The notes beneath the pieces were generated by a model. That model had not been told where the DNA came from. It saw nothing but the letters and a program-made list of their open reading frames with translations, and made no database searches. Source: Phallusia mammillata (lineage: Eukaryota; Chordata; Ascidiacea; Phlebobranchia; Ascidiidae). Taken from it: a stretch of DNA of 64,000 nt. A program made the translations under genes and the position numbers. Location of the stretch: assembly GCA_003260075.1 (NCBI GenBank), contig QLIY01000666.1, positions 28,432 to 92,431 on the forward strand, written 5' to 3'. Below are positions 49,989 through 63,200 of the stretch, one piece after another; the first letter of the stretch is position 1; the number at the start of each line of letters is the position of its first letter.

Positions 49989-50134
49989 ATCATTCAAAGT
50001 GGCCTGGATTTTTGACTGGTCTGTAGGCACGTGCCTGCTATGCCTAATGGTTAATCCAGCACTGAACATTTAACGCATGTGTCTGGGATTTATACTTACG
50101 TATGTATTACTCATGTTAACTTTACAACTGCAAG

Positions 50135-50342
50135 CAGTGGTTCCCAAACTTTTGTCCCGTGGCCCTAATATTTAGTCGAAATAGTGGTGTTGCTCACCAC
50201 AAATTTTAAATACAGTTGCAATTTAAAAGCGATTTAAAGATCACAAATGATTAAGACAGCTTAATTTAGTGCAAATTACTGCGATTTCGAAAAGCTGTGG
50301 CCCACTCAAATGTTTTCATGTCTCATAGTTTGGAAACCACTG
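50135..50342. mobile_element. 208-base hAT-like MITE
   Basis: Starts CAGTGGTTCCCAAACTTTTG and ends AGTTTGGAAACCACTG, inverted repeats. Its right half is repeated after the C run at 50384-50394 with small differences. Confidence 0.75.
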
Positions 50343-50383
50343 AACCAGACAATAGATAACTCGGTCACGTAGATACAAATTTT

Positions 50384-53300
50384 CCCCCCCCCCCGTGCAA
50401 ATTACTGCGATTTCGAAAAGCTGTGGCCCACTCAAATGTTTTTCATGTCTCATAGTCTGGAAACCACTGAACCAGACAATAACTCTCGGTCACGTAGATA
50501 CAAATTTTCCCTTGTGGAGATAAACAACATCAAGGTTTAATGTTTGCTGTTCACCAATTCCTCTTCTCAACCCGGAAAGCGCCAAAGGAGTCGCATCAAG
50601 TGAGCTGCCGGTTTCAATAATTTATTGCTAAAACACCAAGAACATGACTCAAACAAGTTTTGTCGGCAAACTTGTGTCCACCCCCCCCCCCAAACAACAT
50701 CAAGGTTTAATGTTTGCTGTTCACCAATTCCTCTTCTAAACCCGGAAAGCGCCAAAGGAGTCGCATCAAGTGAGCTGCCGGTTTTAATAATTTATTGCCA
50801 AAACACCAAGAACATGACTCAAACAGGTTTTGTCGGCAAACTTGTGTCCATAGTAAAAGCTGCCCCAACTCAAAACTGATAAACACTCGTTTTCCGGTTT
50901 CTATAGTTAATTTTACCATCTGAAAATCTGGCCTAATATTTAAAAGCCAAGTTTCTGAAACGTTTTAGGGTTTTAACACAAGTTTACTTTGCTCTGTTGC
51001 GTACTAAACACGCTTATGTCGAGTTAAGGGCTACTAGAAAAAGTCGCATGTGTTTTACTCGAATTATCAGGTTGTAGTGAAAATAAGAACCGGACGCATT
51101 AATCTACTCAGAAACAAACTGCTCGCCAGCAACACAACAAAATAGTTCAGCGCTCCACACTTTATTCTTAATCCAAACGGCTGCAGGTTACAAACCACTG
51201 CTCTACATATCCCCCCCCCCAGGGCTACTAGAAAAAGTCGCATGTGTTTTACTCGAATTATCAGGTTGCAGTGAAAATAAGAACCGGACGCATAAAACTA
51301 CTACTAGTTTATTTACTTAGAAAACTACTCACCCCCCCCCCCAAAAAAAACATTTCATCAAAACAACGCGACATCACAATTAATCTTTATGACTCATAGA
51401 TGTCAATAACGTGCTGCTAAGCAACACTAACGTCATTATAACAGTGACGTAAACCTTGTACGAGCAGTTGCATTATACACGACGGGTTGTTACCAACTTC
51501 CTGCAGTCAAGGGTATTGAAATTTACCAAAATGTGCAAATACTAAGAGAAGTTTGTTATGGTAACTGCCTCACCGGAAGTTATACTTGTCTACTGACCAA
51601 ATTGATAAGTTACAACTGTCTTGCGCTTTTGTGGCTTCAAAATACTTGGTATAGTTCCGGATGAAAGTTACCTCACGGGTTATGGGGTAACAATGTCGTT
51701 CCGCGTAGTGACAATGTAAAGTCAAGCAAAATATCGTATTTTTGACTTTATGTGTACTTTTACGCCTTAACAAAATAGTGGCTAGAAATCTGCTTGGCAC
51801 AACACCGCAAAAAGCGCGTGAAGTCTTAAGGCCTTTTGTCCCCCCCCCCAATCTGCTTGGCACAACACCGCAAAAAGCGCGTGAAGTCTTAAGGCCTGAT
51901 GGTTTTATTGTGGACATACTTCTGACGCTTATTTTAAACACCATTCAAACTGTCTCTTCGAAGTATTATGATTCCTAAAGCACCAGGTAGAGCATAAGTT
52001 GAATTGCTACAGTTTGTACATTTCAGGTACTTTCTTGTTAATATTTTTGACTTGCAGTCTTCCCATTACCAAATATGTTCGTTTTAAAGGTTTCTTGCTA
52101 AGCATGAACGAATTTGAAACCGTCACAACGTTTTACTACAGGAAACCATGTAGGTCAACATAGTTAAATCGTCCAACAAGTTGTACTAAGCCAATCGTGT
52201 CTACATCGTTGTGGTACTGTGTTCAACTATGAATACAGTGTTATTGCCGACATGTTGCTTAAACTTTCTGTTTTGCTAAACCGGTAACTTTACATAAAAA
52301 CGATTGAGTTGGGTAGCTGACATTACCCCGATGAACACGCCCCTAACGAGACGTCGAAACGTCGGATGTGTTGTCTATAATTGCCAGTTGAGCAAAAACA
52401 AAGTGTTCAATTGTTCAGCTAGATTTTAGACTATTTTTTTGTAAACATAACCTTTCATAAAAGCAACTTGAAAATCACTGCTTTATGTCATGAGGTAATT
52501 ACGGACTAACGAAAACCTTTCACGGGTTTGCTTAGGTCAGCGGACTTGGTGTTAAAAAATAATGTTGGTAGAATATGAAATACCACGACCATGTATTTGG
52601 AACGTTGCAAACAAAAAAACTGCAATCATAACATTGTATGACAGAACAGGTTCTCAAATCCCCCCCCCCTAAACACCATTCAAACTGTCTCTTCGAAGTA
52701 TTATGATTCCTAAAGCAGGTTCTCAAACGGTACTCCTAAAGATAACGAAATGTATAGTTTGTATTGTTTGACCTTCCCAAGTTAAACACTGTTTTTTTTT
52801 CGTTTAACTATCTATGTTGCGCCTTAAAAAACAAAAAACTTTAAAAAAAAACGCAGACTAAGCTTTAGGGATCATTTTCCTCAAACAAGTTATACGGCAA
52901 AAGACCAGGACTGCGACTGGGCTCACTAGCTGCAAGATAACATGCTCACAAGCAAGCGCAGATGAACTCACAAAAGGTGAATTCGTGATTCAACGTAGTG
53001 GCTTAAAAGACGGCGACACGGTTGACAAGGCAAGCATAAAAAGACGTCTGGACCCTCGATGGTGTACAGAATATCAGTTTACAAATCCAGGCCAAACTGT
53101 CTGGGCGTCCTATTACAAATTCATCTTAAAACACACGTATTGGTGACAAATATTACAGAAATTTGGAGTTGTTTCGCTTTACTATACCCCCAAAGGCCTA
53201 CAGCTGCAAAATTGACCATAAGCTGTGTATAACTCCGCTTAACACGCGCCCCCCCCCCGTGACAAATATTACAGAAATTTGGAGTTGTTTCGCTTTACTA

Positions 53301-53733
53301 TACCCCAAAAGGCCTACAGCTGCAAAATTGACCATAACTGTGTATAACTCTTGTTGGACATGTGACCCGCTTAACACGCCAAGCATGAGACACAACGCAA
53401 GGAATTTGGCGAATGTAGTGCAGACAGCTATCACGTTTGCAGACAAAACGCCAATTGCAAACACCCGTGCTTTGTATAGCCACTCCCTACAAACACGCAA
53501 TACTTGCATGAAGGCATTTCATGTTTGAACACCATACATGCAAATTCGGCAAAGCCCAACTGAATATGTATAACATTTAGCAAATGTTAAAAGGGCAAGC
53601 TGACAAAGGACCAAAAAATTTTCTTGATTAACATAAAATTGCCTGTCCCCCCCCCCATAACATTTAGCAAATGTTAAAAGGGCAAGCTGACAAAGGACCA
53701 AAAATTTTTCTTGATTAACATAAAATTGCCTGT
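50384..53733. repeat. Series of C10 joins each followed by a duplicated segment
   Basis: Pairs: 50269-50383 and 50395-50513; 50522-50680 and 50692-50850; 51027-51099 and 51221-51293; 51787-51834 and 51850-51897; 51935-51981 and 52670-52716; 53143-53229 and 53259-53345; 53570-53646 and 53657-53733. Runs of 10 or 11 C separate them (50384, 50681, 51211, 51840, 52660, 53249, 53647). A further run at 51332 has no copy that I could find. No gene was seen in this stretch. Confidence 0.85.
52318..52400. repeat. GATGAA...GAAACGTCGG repeat block
   Basis: CCCCGATGAACACGCCCCTA and then GAGACGTCGAAACGTCGG; related to the blocks at 24490 and 39415. Possibly the tail of one interspersed element family. 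Confidence 0.45.
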
Positions 53734-56700
53734 TTTTTTTCTGATTTATGAACTAATTGAATTTACTCTTTTCAAAAAAACTTTACAGCCAGGCCTGTTT
53801 ATCAATGCATTTCTGCAACGTTATTTTCTTACATTGCATTAAAATTTGAAACAAATTATCCATTCCACACTTTTACGAAATTAAAGGAAAAACTTGAATC
53901 TCGTAACAATATTTCATTGCGTAACTACTTGCGACAACGAGAAACCCTTATTACTGGACTAACAGTAAGCAGTTAACCTGCTCTAAACGTAGCCTCAGCG
54001 ATCTGTGAAGCCTTTCATTAGCTCTACGGTAACCTTTACTCAACTGCGAGAATAGCTAAACGCTACATTCCTTAATGCCTTAAACAGCACACCACATATA
54101 GGCTTACAACAGGAGGCATCTGTGAAAAGGAGTTCTTTTGCATCGCATTTCCTGAATAGGAAATAAATAGCAATTGTATTGCGTTTTTACAACACATATG
54201 TGGGGCCTACGCTTTCGTGTATTAATTTCCTAGCCATACCACAGGACAATTGAATATTTGACTGAAATATTTGCTTTAAAACAAGTGATTATAGCCGCCA
54301 ATATGTTAAACGTTACACTAATACTAGGGTGTTTCCCAACGAGTTTAGTAAAATATACCGCATTTGCAAAGTCATTGGGCATAATCGCGAAACAGTTAAA
54401 ATAGCTAGTCTTGTGTGTCCTAGCACAAAAGCAATGGTAAACCCAGTTTTCTGAGAAGTTAAACGAATTGTAGAAGACTTGCAAGCTTATTTGGAAAATG
54501 CCATAGTTTGCTGCACAAAGCACGTTGCTAAACCCTCAAAGTGTTACCAAGCTATTCGGAACAAATAGACTACACTTAAACTGTACATGAAATAAATTAG
54601 TTTTTAATCTTTCCTCTACCTAAACAGTTATAAAATATCACACAACCGACAAGCAGACCAGCCCTGCTACCAATCTTGCTTTCACACTAGCCAGAATACT
54701 ACTTGCATACTGAGCTGTCACGAGGCATGTCTACTTATTGCCAACTAGTTCGGAACGGGTTAAAAATCGTGACAATCCAAAGCAGGAAGTTGGCTTGTAA
54801 AAACACCCGTTTGTAGCAAAACAGAGTCGCCAATTTTTAGCAAACTGTGTGTCTGACTTTAGGCAATCTGAAAAATGCATGCCAACAACATAATAAATAC
54901 ATGCTGTGTATTTCTGGCATTAAGCAATCTAACAAAAACATGCCACAATATACAAATACACGCAAATAGCCTTTTTAGAACTTGAAAAAAAACGGTAGAT
55001 CAAAAACCTGTTGCAGTACGAAACCAACCAGACAAAAAAAATAATTTTCGCTTTACAATAAACGAATCGTTTAAGATACACACGATTTCGACAGCACCTT
55101 GTCTGCTCACAGCTTGAATGCTCTATAGCAAAACATACGAGGCACGGCCGTAGCCTTTATTTGACGACATGTAATAAATATGCGGATTTTATTAACATCT
55201 TGGAAGGCTTCCTTGTTTGTTCGGTGTGTTCATGTGGCGTCTATACTCGCATAAAACGCGTTCAACCGTTTCAAACAATGCTGTAGTAAACAATGATTTC
55301 AATTCTTATATTCGGATAAAAATAGGAATAAGACATGTAAAAAAAAGTTCAAAAAATTAAGCTATATCCAAGACTGCTTGGCTGTCTGAGTAACGTGGAA
55401 GGGGTTACTAAAGGGTATTTTCAATAGTTTTAACCTTTGGGCAAACAAATCATAGAAGCGCGGGGGTTCGAAGATCTTACAACCAATCAGTTGCCACGTT
55501 TATAGTAGAAAGTGAAGGCACAATACCCCCACCTCGTGGACAACTTTAAACCAGAAAAGTAGGAAATTACACGTGAAAAAATAGAATCTTTTACCGTTTC
55601 AAGGACGCTAAAAATAAGTTTCCAAACCGTAGTATTCACTCAATTGTGTTTTAAATCAAAACAAAACCATAACTGCAGACAAAATTTAAAAACAAAATGT
55701 GTGTCAGTGGTAGTCAGGTCACATGAGGAGAGGGGAAACAATCCTTGGTGCAGCGCTGAGCATACGGCCGGTGTATAGAGCTGCGCGTATACAGGATAAC
55801 GCAAATATGCATCCTCCTCAAAAACGTCCAAGACGCGTTTCACACACTTCCGTCGTTTAAATATTCATTCGTATGGCAAGCCTTCCCTCACCACAACAAC
55901 CTTATACTGAGAACATATGTGATACAGCATGTTTTCCATTTATGTCGCCGCTTACGGTCACATGTCAATAACGGCAAATGTATATTTACGAAATACACGT
56001 GTATTCTCAAAATAACTACTCAAGACTCATAATGTCAGCTAACGTTTTTCTCAATGTATCACTTGCCTTTTATGATCTAGTAACAATAAACAGAATATAC
56101 TCAAACTTTAACGCTCTCTACATTGCAAAGTCCACAAACATTACTGCAAGTCTGCTTATCTAAGCAACAAATGTAAGCTATCCCAATGCGAAAAAGCACG
56201 AAACTGCATCATCTTGAGCTTGTGTGAAACGTGCTGTACTGCCACTTAATACATGGTTTCCATGTGTTGGATGCGGTCTGGGAACGACGCATTCGGTGGC
56301 TTTAATAAGTGTTACGGACAACAGCAATTGTTGTGTGTGGGAAACCACGCAATTGTAATTGCTTGTGAAAAATCTGTGTTGGAAGAAAGATATGTATTTA
56401 TGCATTAAAAAATTCTCTCAAAATTTACTAATTTTTTCTATAAAAAAAATTAGCTCCTTTTTATGTGGGCAATTTCTATGTTAAAACAATGCTCATGCTG
56501 TTTTGTAGATCAATTGGAAAGGGAACTGGTTCACTTCCTTGAGTAAACACCACAAGTCCACAAGATAAACAGATATGCACCATGTTTGAAAGTTGCAAAA
56601 CCACTGTTATGCCTCAGGCAAAATGCTTTGTCAGGTGATTCTTAGGGTTTTATGCACTTCCAAGCAACATGTGTCAAATATTTTGCCACACAAAATTTAT

Positions 56701-57670
56701 AATATTTTGCCACAAATAAATTTTGAGCTTTTGTTGTAGTTGTAAACCATGACAATTAATGAACAAACATTTGAAAACCAGGTGGCTTATTTAGGCCCAC
56801 AAATGCATTGTACATCAGACTGCAAGTTATTTATCCACTAAAAACCTTGTAATTTTGCTAGTGCTTTATACACCAGAACAATGCAAGTATTTTGTCACAC
56901 CAAGTGGGCAAAAAATGTAAAAAAAAACCTTGACAATTACTGTGTACATTAAGAAGTACAAAGTTCATTTAAGTTTGTGCAAAGTTTATTTAAGTATGCA
57001 TATGCATACATGTTACTGATCCTGTAACCTTGGGTGGCTGAGTATCGTTGTACCTAATTTATACATGTCTGTTATTACCTAGCAAACCTTATAAAACAAT
57101 AAAAAACAACAACAGTATTGACTTTCGTAAAATGAGGTGTACTAAATATTTTTACTCGAGACTGTAACCACATGATTTTAAGTTGGATTCAATCATGGTG
57201 GTTTTTAATCCATGAGACAGAAATCTAATGAAGGAAGTGAAAGTAATCATAGAAACTGAAAACATCCATCATCGGCAACAATGGAAACTTTTAAGGCTTT
57301 GTCAACTGGGAGAAGAACAATTGACCAACAAGACAGCAAAACAATCAGAAAGTATGCAGCTGCAATTGCACTATTTTTTACAATTATTGACACCAATTAA
57401 TTAGCCATTAGCTTCATCAGACAGCTATACATAGATCTACTCATAAGTAAGAGACACAGCAGGCCAAACAGAAACTAGCATAAGAATTTCCTAAAACATT
57501 TCCAGAAAAAGGCAAATCTTTATGTCTACTTGTTCATTGTATTCTTTACAAAGCATTACCCCCTTATACACCAAAATACTGAACAAATAATTATTTTACT
57601 AGGTTACATATTTAGCAAGTTTTTCCAAGTAAAGGTTACTAAGCAATTCAACTGAAACAATATTACACAC
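53734..57670. other. Part of long ACSL intron, nothing recognised
   Basis: AT-rich single-copy-looking sequence between the anchored ACSL first exons and the repeat-rich zone. Short open frames on both strands have no splice context or recognisable content. Confidence 0.5.
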
Positions 57671-58574
57671 CTCCCAATGGACAGATTGCTTTTTAGGATC
57701 CACATCACATTTAAAACCATCGTTCCCTTCTTTTGACTTTTTCAACCACCACAAAAACGTTGCAAAGGCGATAGAACTGAGTCCAATCCATGATATTACA
57801 TCAAGCTGCAAATTAAACAAGTGTTAATAAATATGTTTAAGTAGTGCTTTTTAATCCTAGTTTAACAAAGCTGTATGATAATTGGTTCAAAGTTTTTTTA
57901 GTCAATAAAAAATATAAATTAGGTCAGAAAATTAAACAGTCCATTGTGGGGCCTTACGCTGGTTTAAATGCAACTGGTGAGTGGTGTATATAAAATTGTT
58001 AGTGTATTTTAGAATACAACAGCATCACATTTTAAGTGTCCAAATTTGTGTAAAAGACAGACAAAATCCAAATTTACTATTGATATCAAAGTGCACAAAT
58101 TATTTTTCTTTAAATGGTGTTAAGTAAGTTTATTGTTGGTGCAATGTTTGTTACAAAATGTTATATTTTAGTACAGCTAGTATGACATTATGCTGCAGCA
58201 AAAAATATACATTTTTCTATCAATGTTAAAATATATCAATCCAAAACGGGCATTGAGCAACAAACATGCCCTAGCAACAACAGCAACAAGTAAAAAAAAA
58301 GTGCATGAACATAAACCAATACTGTGTATTTTCGCAAAACCTCTTTGATTTTTGAATTTGATGAACTGTGTTGCATTAATTGTGTAATTTTTTAGAATAG
58401 ATTATGTCTACTGCAGGAATTGCTATAGTTTTAGTTTGCATAAATTGCATAATGCATATATTTCAGTGTGGCCTAGGAATTCAGAGTTTCAGACAAATCT
58501 TTGCAAAAGCCGCAAATTCAAATACTTACCTCTCTTAAATAGTTAGTAACATACTTTTCCATAATATCCGACAT
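57671..58574 (-). CDS. ACSL1/5/6-like: Alternative first exons of ACSL encoding a membrane anchor
   Basis: Two minus-strand exons, 58574-58530 (MSDIMEKYVTNYLRE) and 57805-57671. The second encodes a hydrophobic helix, ISWIGLSSIAFATFLWWL, then KKSKEG and CDVDPKKQSVHWE. The last exon ends in phase 0 at a good donor (GGGAG|GTGTGT). No further exon of its own follows downstream, but ACSL exon 2 (43861) starts in phase 0 and continues [15 protein letters not shown]. The join CDVDPKKQSV...[10 protein letters not shown] matches the region after the anchor of human ACSL1 (CDLSMQSV...). The anchored protein would have 688 residues. It implies a 13.8 kb intron and a separate promoter upstream of 58574. 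The splice is inferred, not seen in a transcript. Confidence 0.75.
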
Positions 58575-58960
58575 GACGAATTAATATTTTAACAGATTTA
58601 CTAAAAATATATGTCAGTTAGGTAGCCTGGCCCTGAACTAAATTTACCCTTAAAAATTTAGAGATTTTATGATAAACAAAGTTGGATAAAAACTTCCCAG
58701 CTAAGGAAACCAGACTTTTCAAACCGCATTTGATTTTGCGTTAAAACTGTTTAAAATTTTTGCTTACTGGTTTTTCTCTAAGTTTAAAGTCCAACGCAAC
58801 CGTGCGTGAAAGGTGCACTCATGCGTTGCAAAAATCGCCCGCGACGATTTTAAATTTATCTGGGGGACGAATTTTCTTTTTACTTTTAAATTGTTTTCTT
58901 AAAACCGAATGTCGAATTGTCAAACAATATTGTACAAATGTACTTTCTATATATGAATCA

Positions 58961-59131
58961 ACGAATAACTACTGCACAATTTATTGAATGTTGATAAAAG
59001 TGCACAAAAAGTATGAAAAACACACATTGCACACAATATACACCCCCCCCCCACGAATAACTACTGCACAATTTATTGAATGTTGATAAAAGTGCACAAA
59101 GTATGAAAAACACACATTGCACACAATATAC
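58961..59131. repeat. Duplicate around a C10 join
   Basis: 58961-59042 and 59053-59131 repeat each other, separated by ten C at 59043-59052. This lies between the ACSL anchored first exon and the armadillo gene. Confidence 0.85.
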
Positions 59132-59345
59132 GTTGATCAACGCGAGGTACATGAAACGATTTATTGATTGCACGAAGAATCATTGCACTTTAAAAAGTTG
59201 GCACGTATAAAAACAAGGCTACAAAATTGCTGCTAAAAAGGAATATATGACTTGAGTGAAAATCAAATAGACATGACTTGTCAAAATTGCTGATTTTCCA
59301 AAAGTACAAAGCAAATCTCATTTTTCGCTGAAGATAATACTGCTT

Positions 59346-59822
59346 CTATGACATCACAGGTGGTGCTGTTCTGTTTAGCGCATCTATCACTTGATAAATG
59401 ACGTCATCGTGCTCGGTAAAACGCAAAAGAAAATCGGAAACTCCATTTCTATTTAAACATGTAACAAGTTGTTGTAACATTTATGAGTTTGAAGGCATTT
59501 AGTAGTCAAAAAGGCAAAATTCAATTACTGTAACCTTGTGTTGACCAATATTGTCCTATTTTTTACAGTTTTTGATGACGTCATTTCTATTTTGACATGT
59601 CAACAAAATTGGCATGCTGTGTTCAAAAGGTTCATTATAAACTGTACATATATTTTTGGTTTTAATAAAGTCATGTTACCATGATACAGATTACCTGCAA
59701 AGAGCTGCAACTGTTTCAGCATTTCTGTGTTTGAGCAAATTTACGATGCACCGAACTGCATGAATGTTTGACTTGGAACCAGATTTGTTGAGATAACTCA
59801 CAATGGTGTTGAGATGTTGCAA
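59346..59822 (-). other. Second copy of last two armadillo exons (probable other allele)
   Basis: 59822-59695 and 59448-59346 repeat the exons 60978-60851 and 60390-60288 with identical splice sites and the same protein. I count six or seven base differences, all synonymous. The whole block 59281-60211 repeats 60222-61346 across a C10 join at 60212-60221. This fits two haplotypes placed in series better than an ancient exon duplication. Confidence 0.75.
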
Positions 59823-60287
59823 CTAAAAACACAAAAATCAAAATGCAAAATTAGCAACATAGCAAAAATGAAAAGGCAACAAATTTTGTTCTTTTATACA
59901 TCACATTAAACTAGCCAGGCATGTTAAAGCCCATGACAGATTACAGAAGAATGTGCTTATCATATAACCCATTTTTCAATCCTTTTTATGCAATTATCTA
60001 AACAACTTTGTTGATAAACAGTTACAGTTGAGAATTAAGATCCATATGCAATTAAACAGATCATATAGTTCACCCTATTTGTTTGTGTCATCATAATATG
60101 CCCTGTGTTCAGGAAGACAGTAGCTTTTTAAAAATCCTTCTATTTCTTTGCACATTAACAAGGTAAAACACTATGTTTTACACTACAAAAGTTAGTGAAG
60201 GTGTTCAATTACCCCCCCCCCGTCAAAATTGCTGATTTTCCAAAAGTACAAAGCAAATCTCATTTTTCGTTGAAGATAATACTGCTT

Positions 60288-63200
60288 CTATGACATCACA
60301 GGGGGTGCTGTTCTGTTCAGCGCATCTATCACTTGATAAATGACGTCATCGTGTTCAGTAAAACGCAAAAGAAAATCGGAAACTCCATTTCTATTTAAAG
60401 ATGTAAACAAGTTGTTATAATATTTATGAGTTTCAAGGCATTTAATAATCAAAATGGAACAAAGAATGATTACTGTAGCCTTGTGTTTACCAATATTGTC
60501 CCCAATTAAAAAAAAGTTACATATTTTTTAAAGTTAGCACATGAAGTTGTTTCCATTTTGACATACAAGTAAATTGGCACACTGTTATCAAAAGGTTGTC
60601 AACACTTTTTTAAACTATACGCAGTGGTGGGATTCAAATTTGTCAGTCGGTTCTATTACAAAATTCATAGCTTTCAGCCAGTTCTGTTACAAAAAGTCTA
60701 TTGACATTAACCAGTAATGCTAACCGGTTCACTGATTTAATAAAGTTTCGTGAGATGGTTCTATGGAACCGGTGCGAACCATCGGAATCCCACCACTGAC
60801 CATACCTATATATCTGTTTAATAAAGCCAAGTTACCATGATACAGATTACCTGCAAAGAGCTGCAACTGTTTCAGCGTTTCTGTGTTTGAGCAAATTTAC
60901 GATGCACCGAACTGCATGAATGTTGGACTTGGAACCAGATTTGTTGAGATAACTCACAATGGTGTTGAGATGTTGCAACTAAAAACACAAAAATCAGCAA
61001 AATAGCAAAAATAAAAAGGCACCAAATTTTGTTCTTTATAAATAACATTAAACTAGACAGGCATGTTAAAGCCCATGACAGATTACAGAAGAATGTGCTC
61101 ATCACATAACCCATTTTCAATCCTTTTTATGCAATTATCTGAACAACTTTGTTGACAAACAGCTACAGCTGAGAATTAAGATCCATATGCAATTAAACAG
61201 ATCATATGGTTCACCTGATTTGTTTGTGTCAACATCATATCCCCTGTGTTTAGGCAGACTGTAGCTTTTATAAATCCTTCTAATTTTTGTATATTAACAA
61301 AACACTATGATTTGCACTACAAGAGGAGTTAGTGGTGGTGTTCAATTGAAACTTTCAGCAGTGACTGAGGTAAACATAGTTGCAATTTTCCTACCAGTGA
61401 ACTTGCATGTGCACTGTGAGTTGAAAAGTTTGCAGTCGCTCGTATTAGCTGTAATGCCACATAATCAGGATGAGATGATTTCAGTTGCGCAAGAACAGCT
61501 CGAAGACTGGATTGCAGAAGTACCTGGCAATAAAAGCAAGATATGTTTCCCCCCCCCCTCGTATTAGCTGTAATGCCACATAATCAGGATGAGATGATTT
61601 CAGTTGTGCAAGAACAGCACGAAGACTGGATTGCAGAAGTACCTGCCAATAAAAGCAAGATGTATTTCTTGTATGGATTGATGGTACACCAAACTCATTT
61701 TATCGTCTTGGCTAATTTAGATGTAGTTTTTGTAGCTCTGCTGGGTTGCAAATAAACACTCTCAATAGTCAGAAAAAATCTGACATGAAACAGTTGTTTT
61801 TGTACCTGGTCTCTTTCGCTCGTAGCAAGATTTGCAATGGCACTTGCGGCATTTGCGTTAATTTGTAGATTGTTGTGCGCAGACTGTAAGGCTTCGGCGA
61901 AGACTCCACCGCATGTTGCATCTTCAGATGATATTCTGGAAAAAATAAACCCAATTGCAACCAACACAATTGCATTAAACAATCACCAAGCTGAGAAGAG
62001 CTGCGCAACATTAAAGCATTATGGGACATAAAACAGTGGAGGGCACAACTGATGGATAATGGCTGAACATGCTGCAGCTACACCATATCATAAAGCGTTG
62101 TTTTACAAGACAATGAGTTTTGGCAAAATGTGGTCAGTCGAGGGGGTCCTAGAACTGCTTGGCAACATATAATGGTAAAAAGTGTACTGATGTGTCAATA
62201 CAGTTTAGAAGAAAAAAGAACAGAAAAGTTTCTTTTTAACAATGAATTAATAAACTTACACATGTTTTGTTTCATCTGAGCCACTGGATAACACAACCAT
62301 AATACGGAGGACATGCTCAGTGACCTGCAAAAAGTTAAATACTTGTAAGTCACTAATACAAAAACAACACAGTAAAACTTGGGCAGTTTATCTAAACTTT
62401 TTCAAGCCCTTCCCTTCAGTCTTAGCAAAACAAGCTATTTTGCATGCAATGAAGTAGTGCAGAAAACCCTTTACATTCTTAGATTTAAGCAAAAACTTAA
62501 AAAAAAAGAGAACCATTACTTTAGGAACCAACACGTTAAAAGCTACTGCTAGGTTCTTATGTGATAACATCTCTTATAACTAACCTTTGCCCCCCCCCCC
62601 AAACAGAAACACAAAAGGTGTTATTACCTGCTCATCTGGAGACTGAACAACTTTATAGAGCATCGCTCTCAATGCATTGTGTTCATTGATGATAGCTGCC
62701 TGATTGGCTGGGCACTCAGCCAATAGGCAGAGCGTTGTTGTGGCAACAAGAGAAATGCTTGGGTCGCTATGGTTACAGAGTTGCAAAAGAGATGGAAGAC
62801 AACCAGCGTCCATCGCTAAAACACAAAACACTGTTTGTAAACAATGAAAAACTGATTTTTGAGAAAAATTAGAAAGAGTTGAAACATCGACTCTTGCTTG
62901 ATGACATTTTTGTATTTTGTTGTGTAAACAAATGATACCCTTGATCAATACAAGAATTTGCTGTGTTGTACATTCACTGACCTTGCATTTTAAAGGAATT
63001 ATTAGTTTTTGCAAAAATTCTCAGTGCACTAAGAGCATCAGTTATCATAGGAACCGATTCTTTGGGTGATGATGTCTCAGCGTGCTCAAGCAGTTTGCTG
63101 ACGGCATTCAAGGCTCCGATCGAACCCAGCCAATCAACTATACTGGAATGTCTTGCAAGGGAATGCAAACCATTTGAAATGTGCATCTGCAAAATATACA

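Noticed and set aside
61307..61755. Plus-strand frames with VMPHNQDEMISV...DWIAEVP, seen twice, as a possible gene
   Set aside because: The differences between the two copies change residues (A/V, L/H, G/A), unlike the real exons nearby. The frames lie inside an intron and run into the C run.
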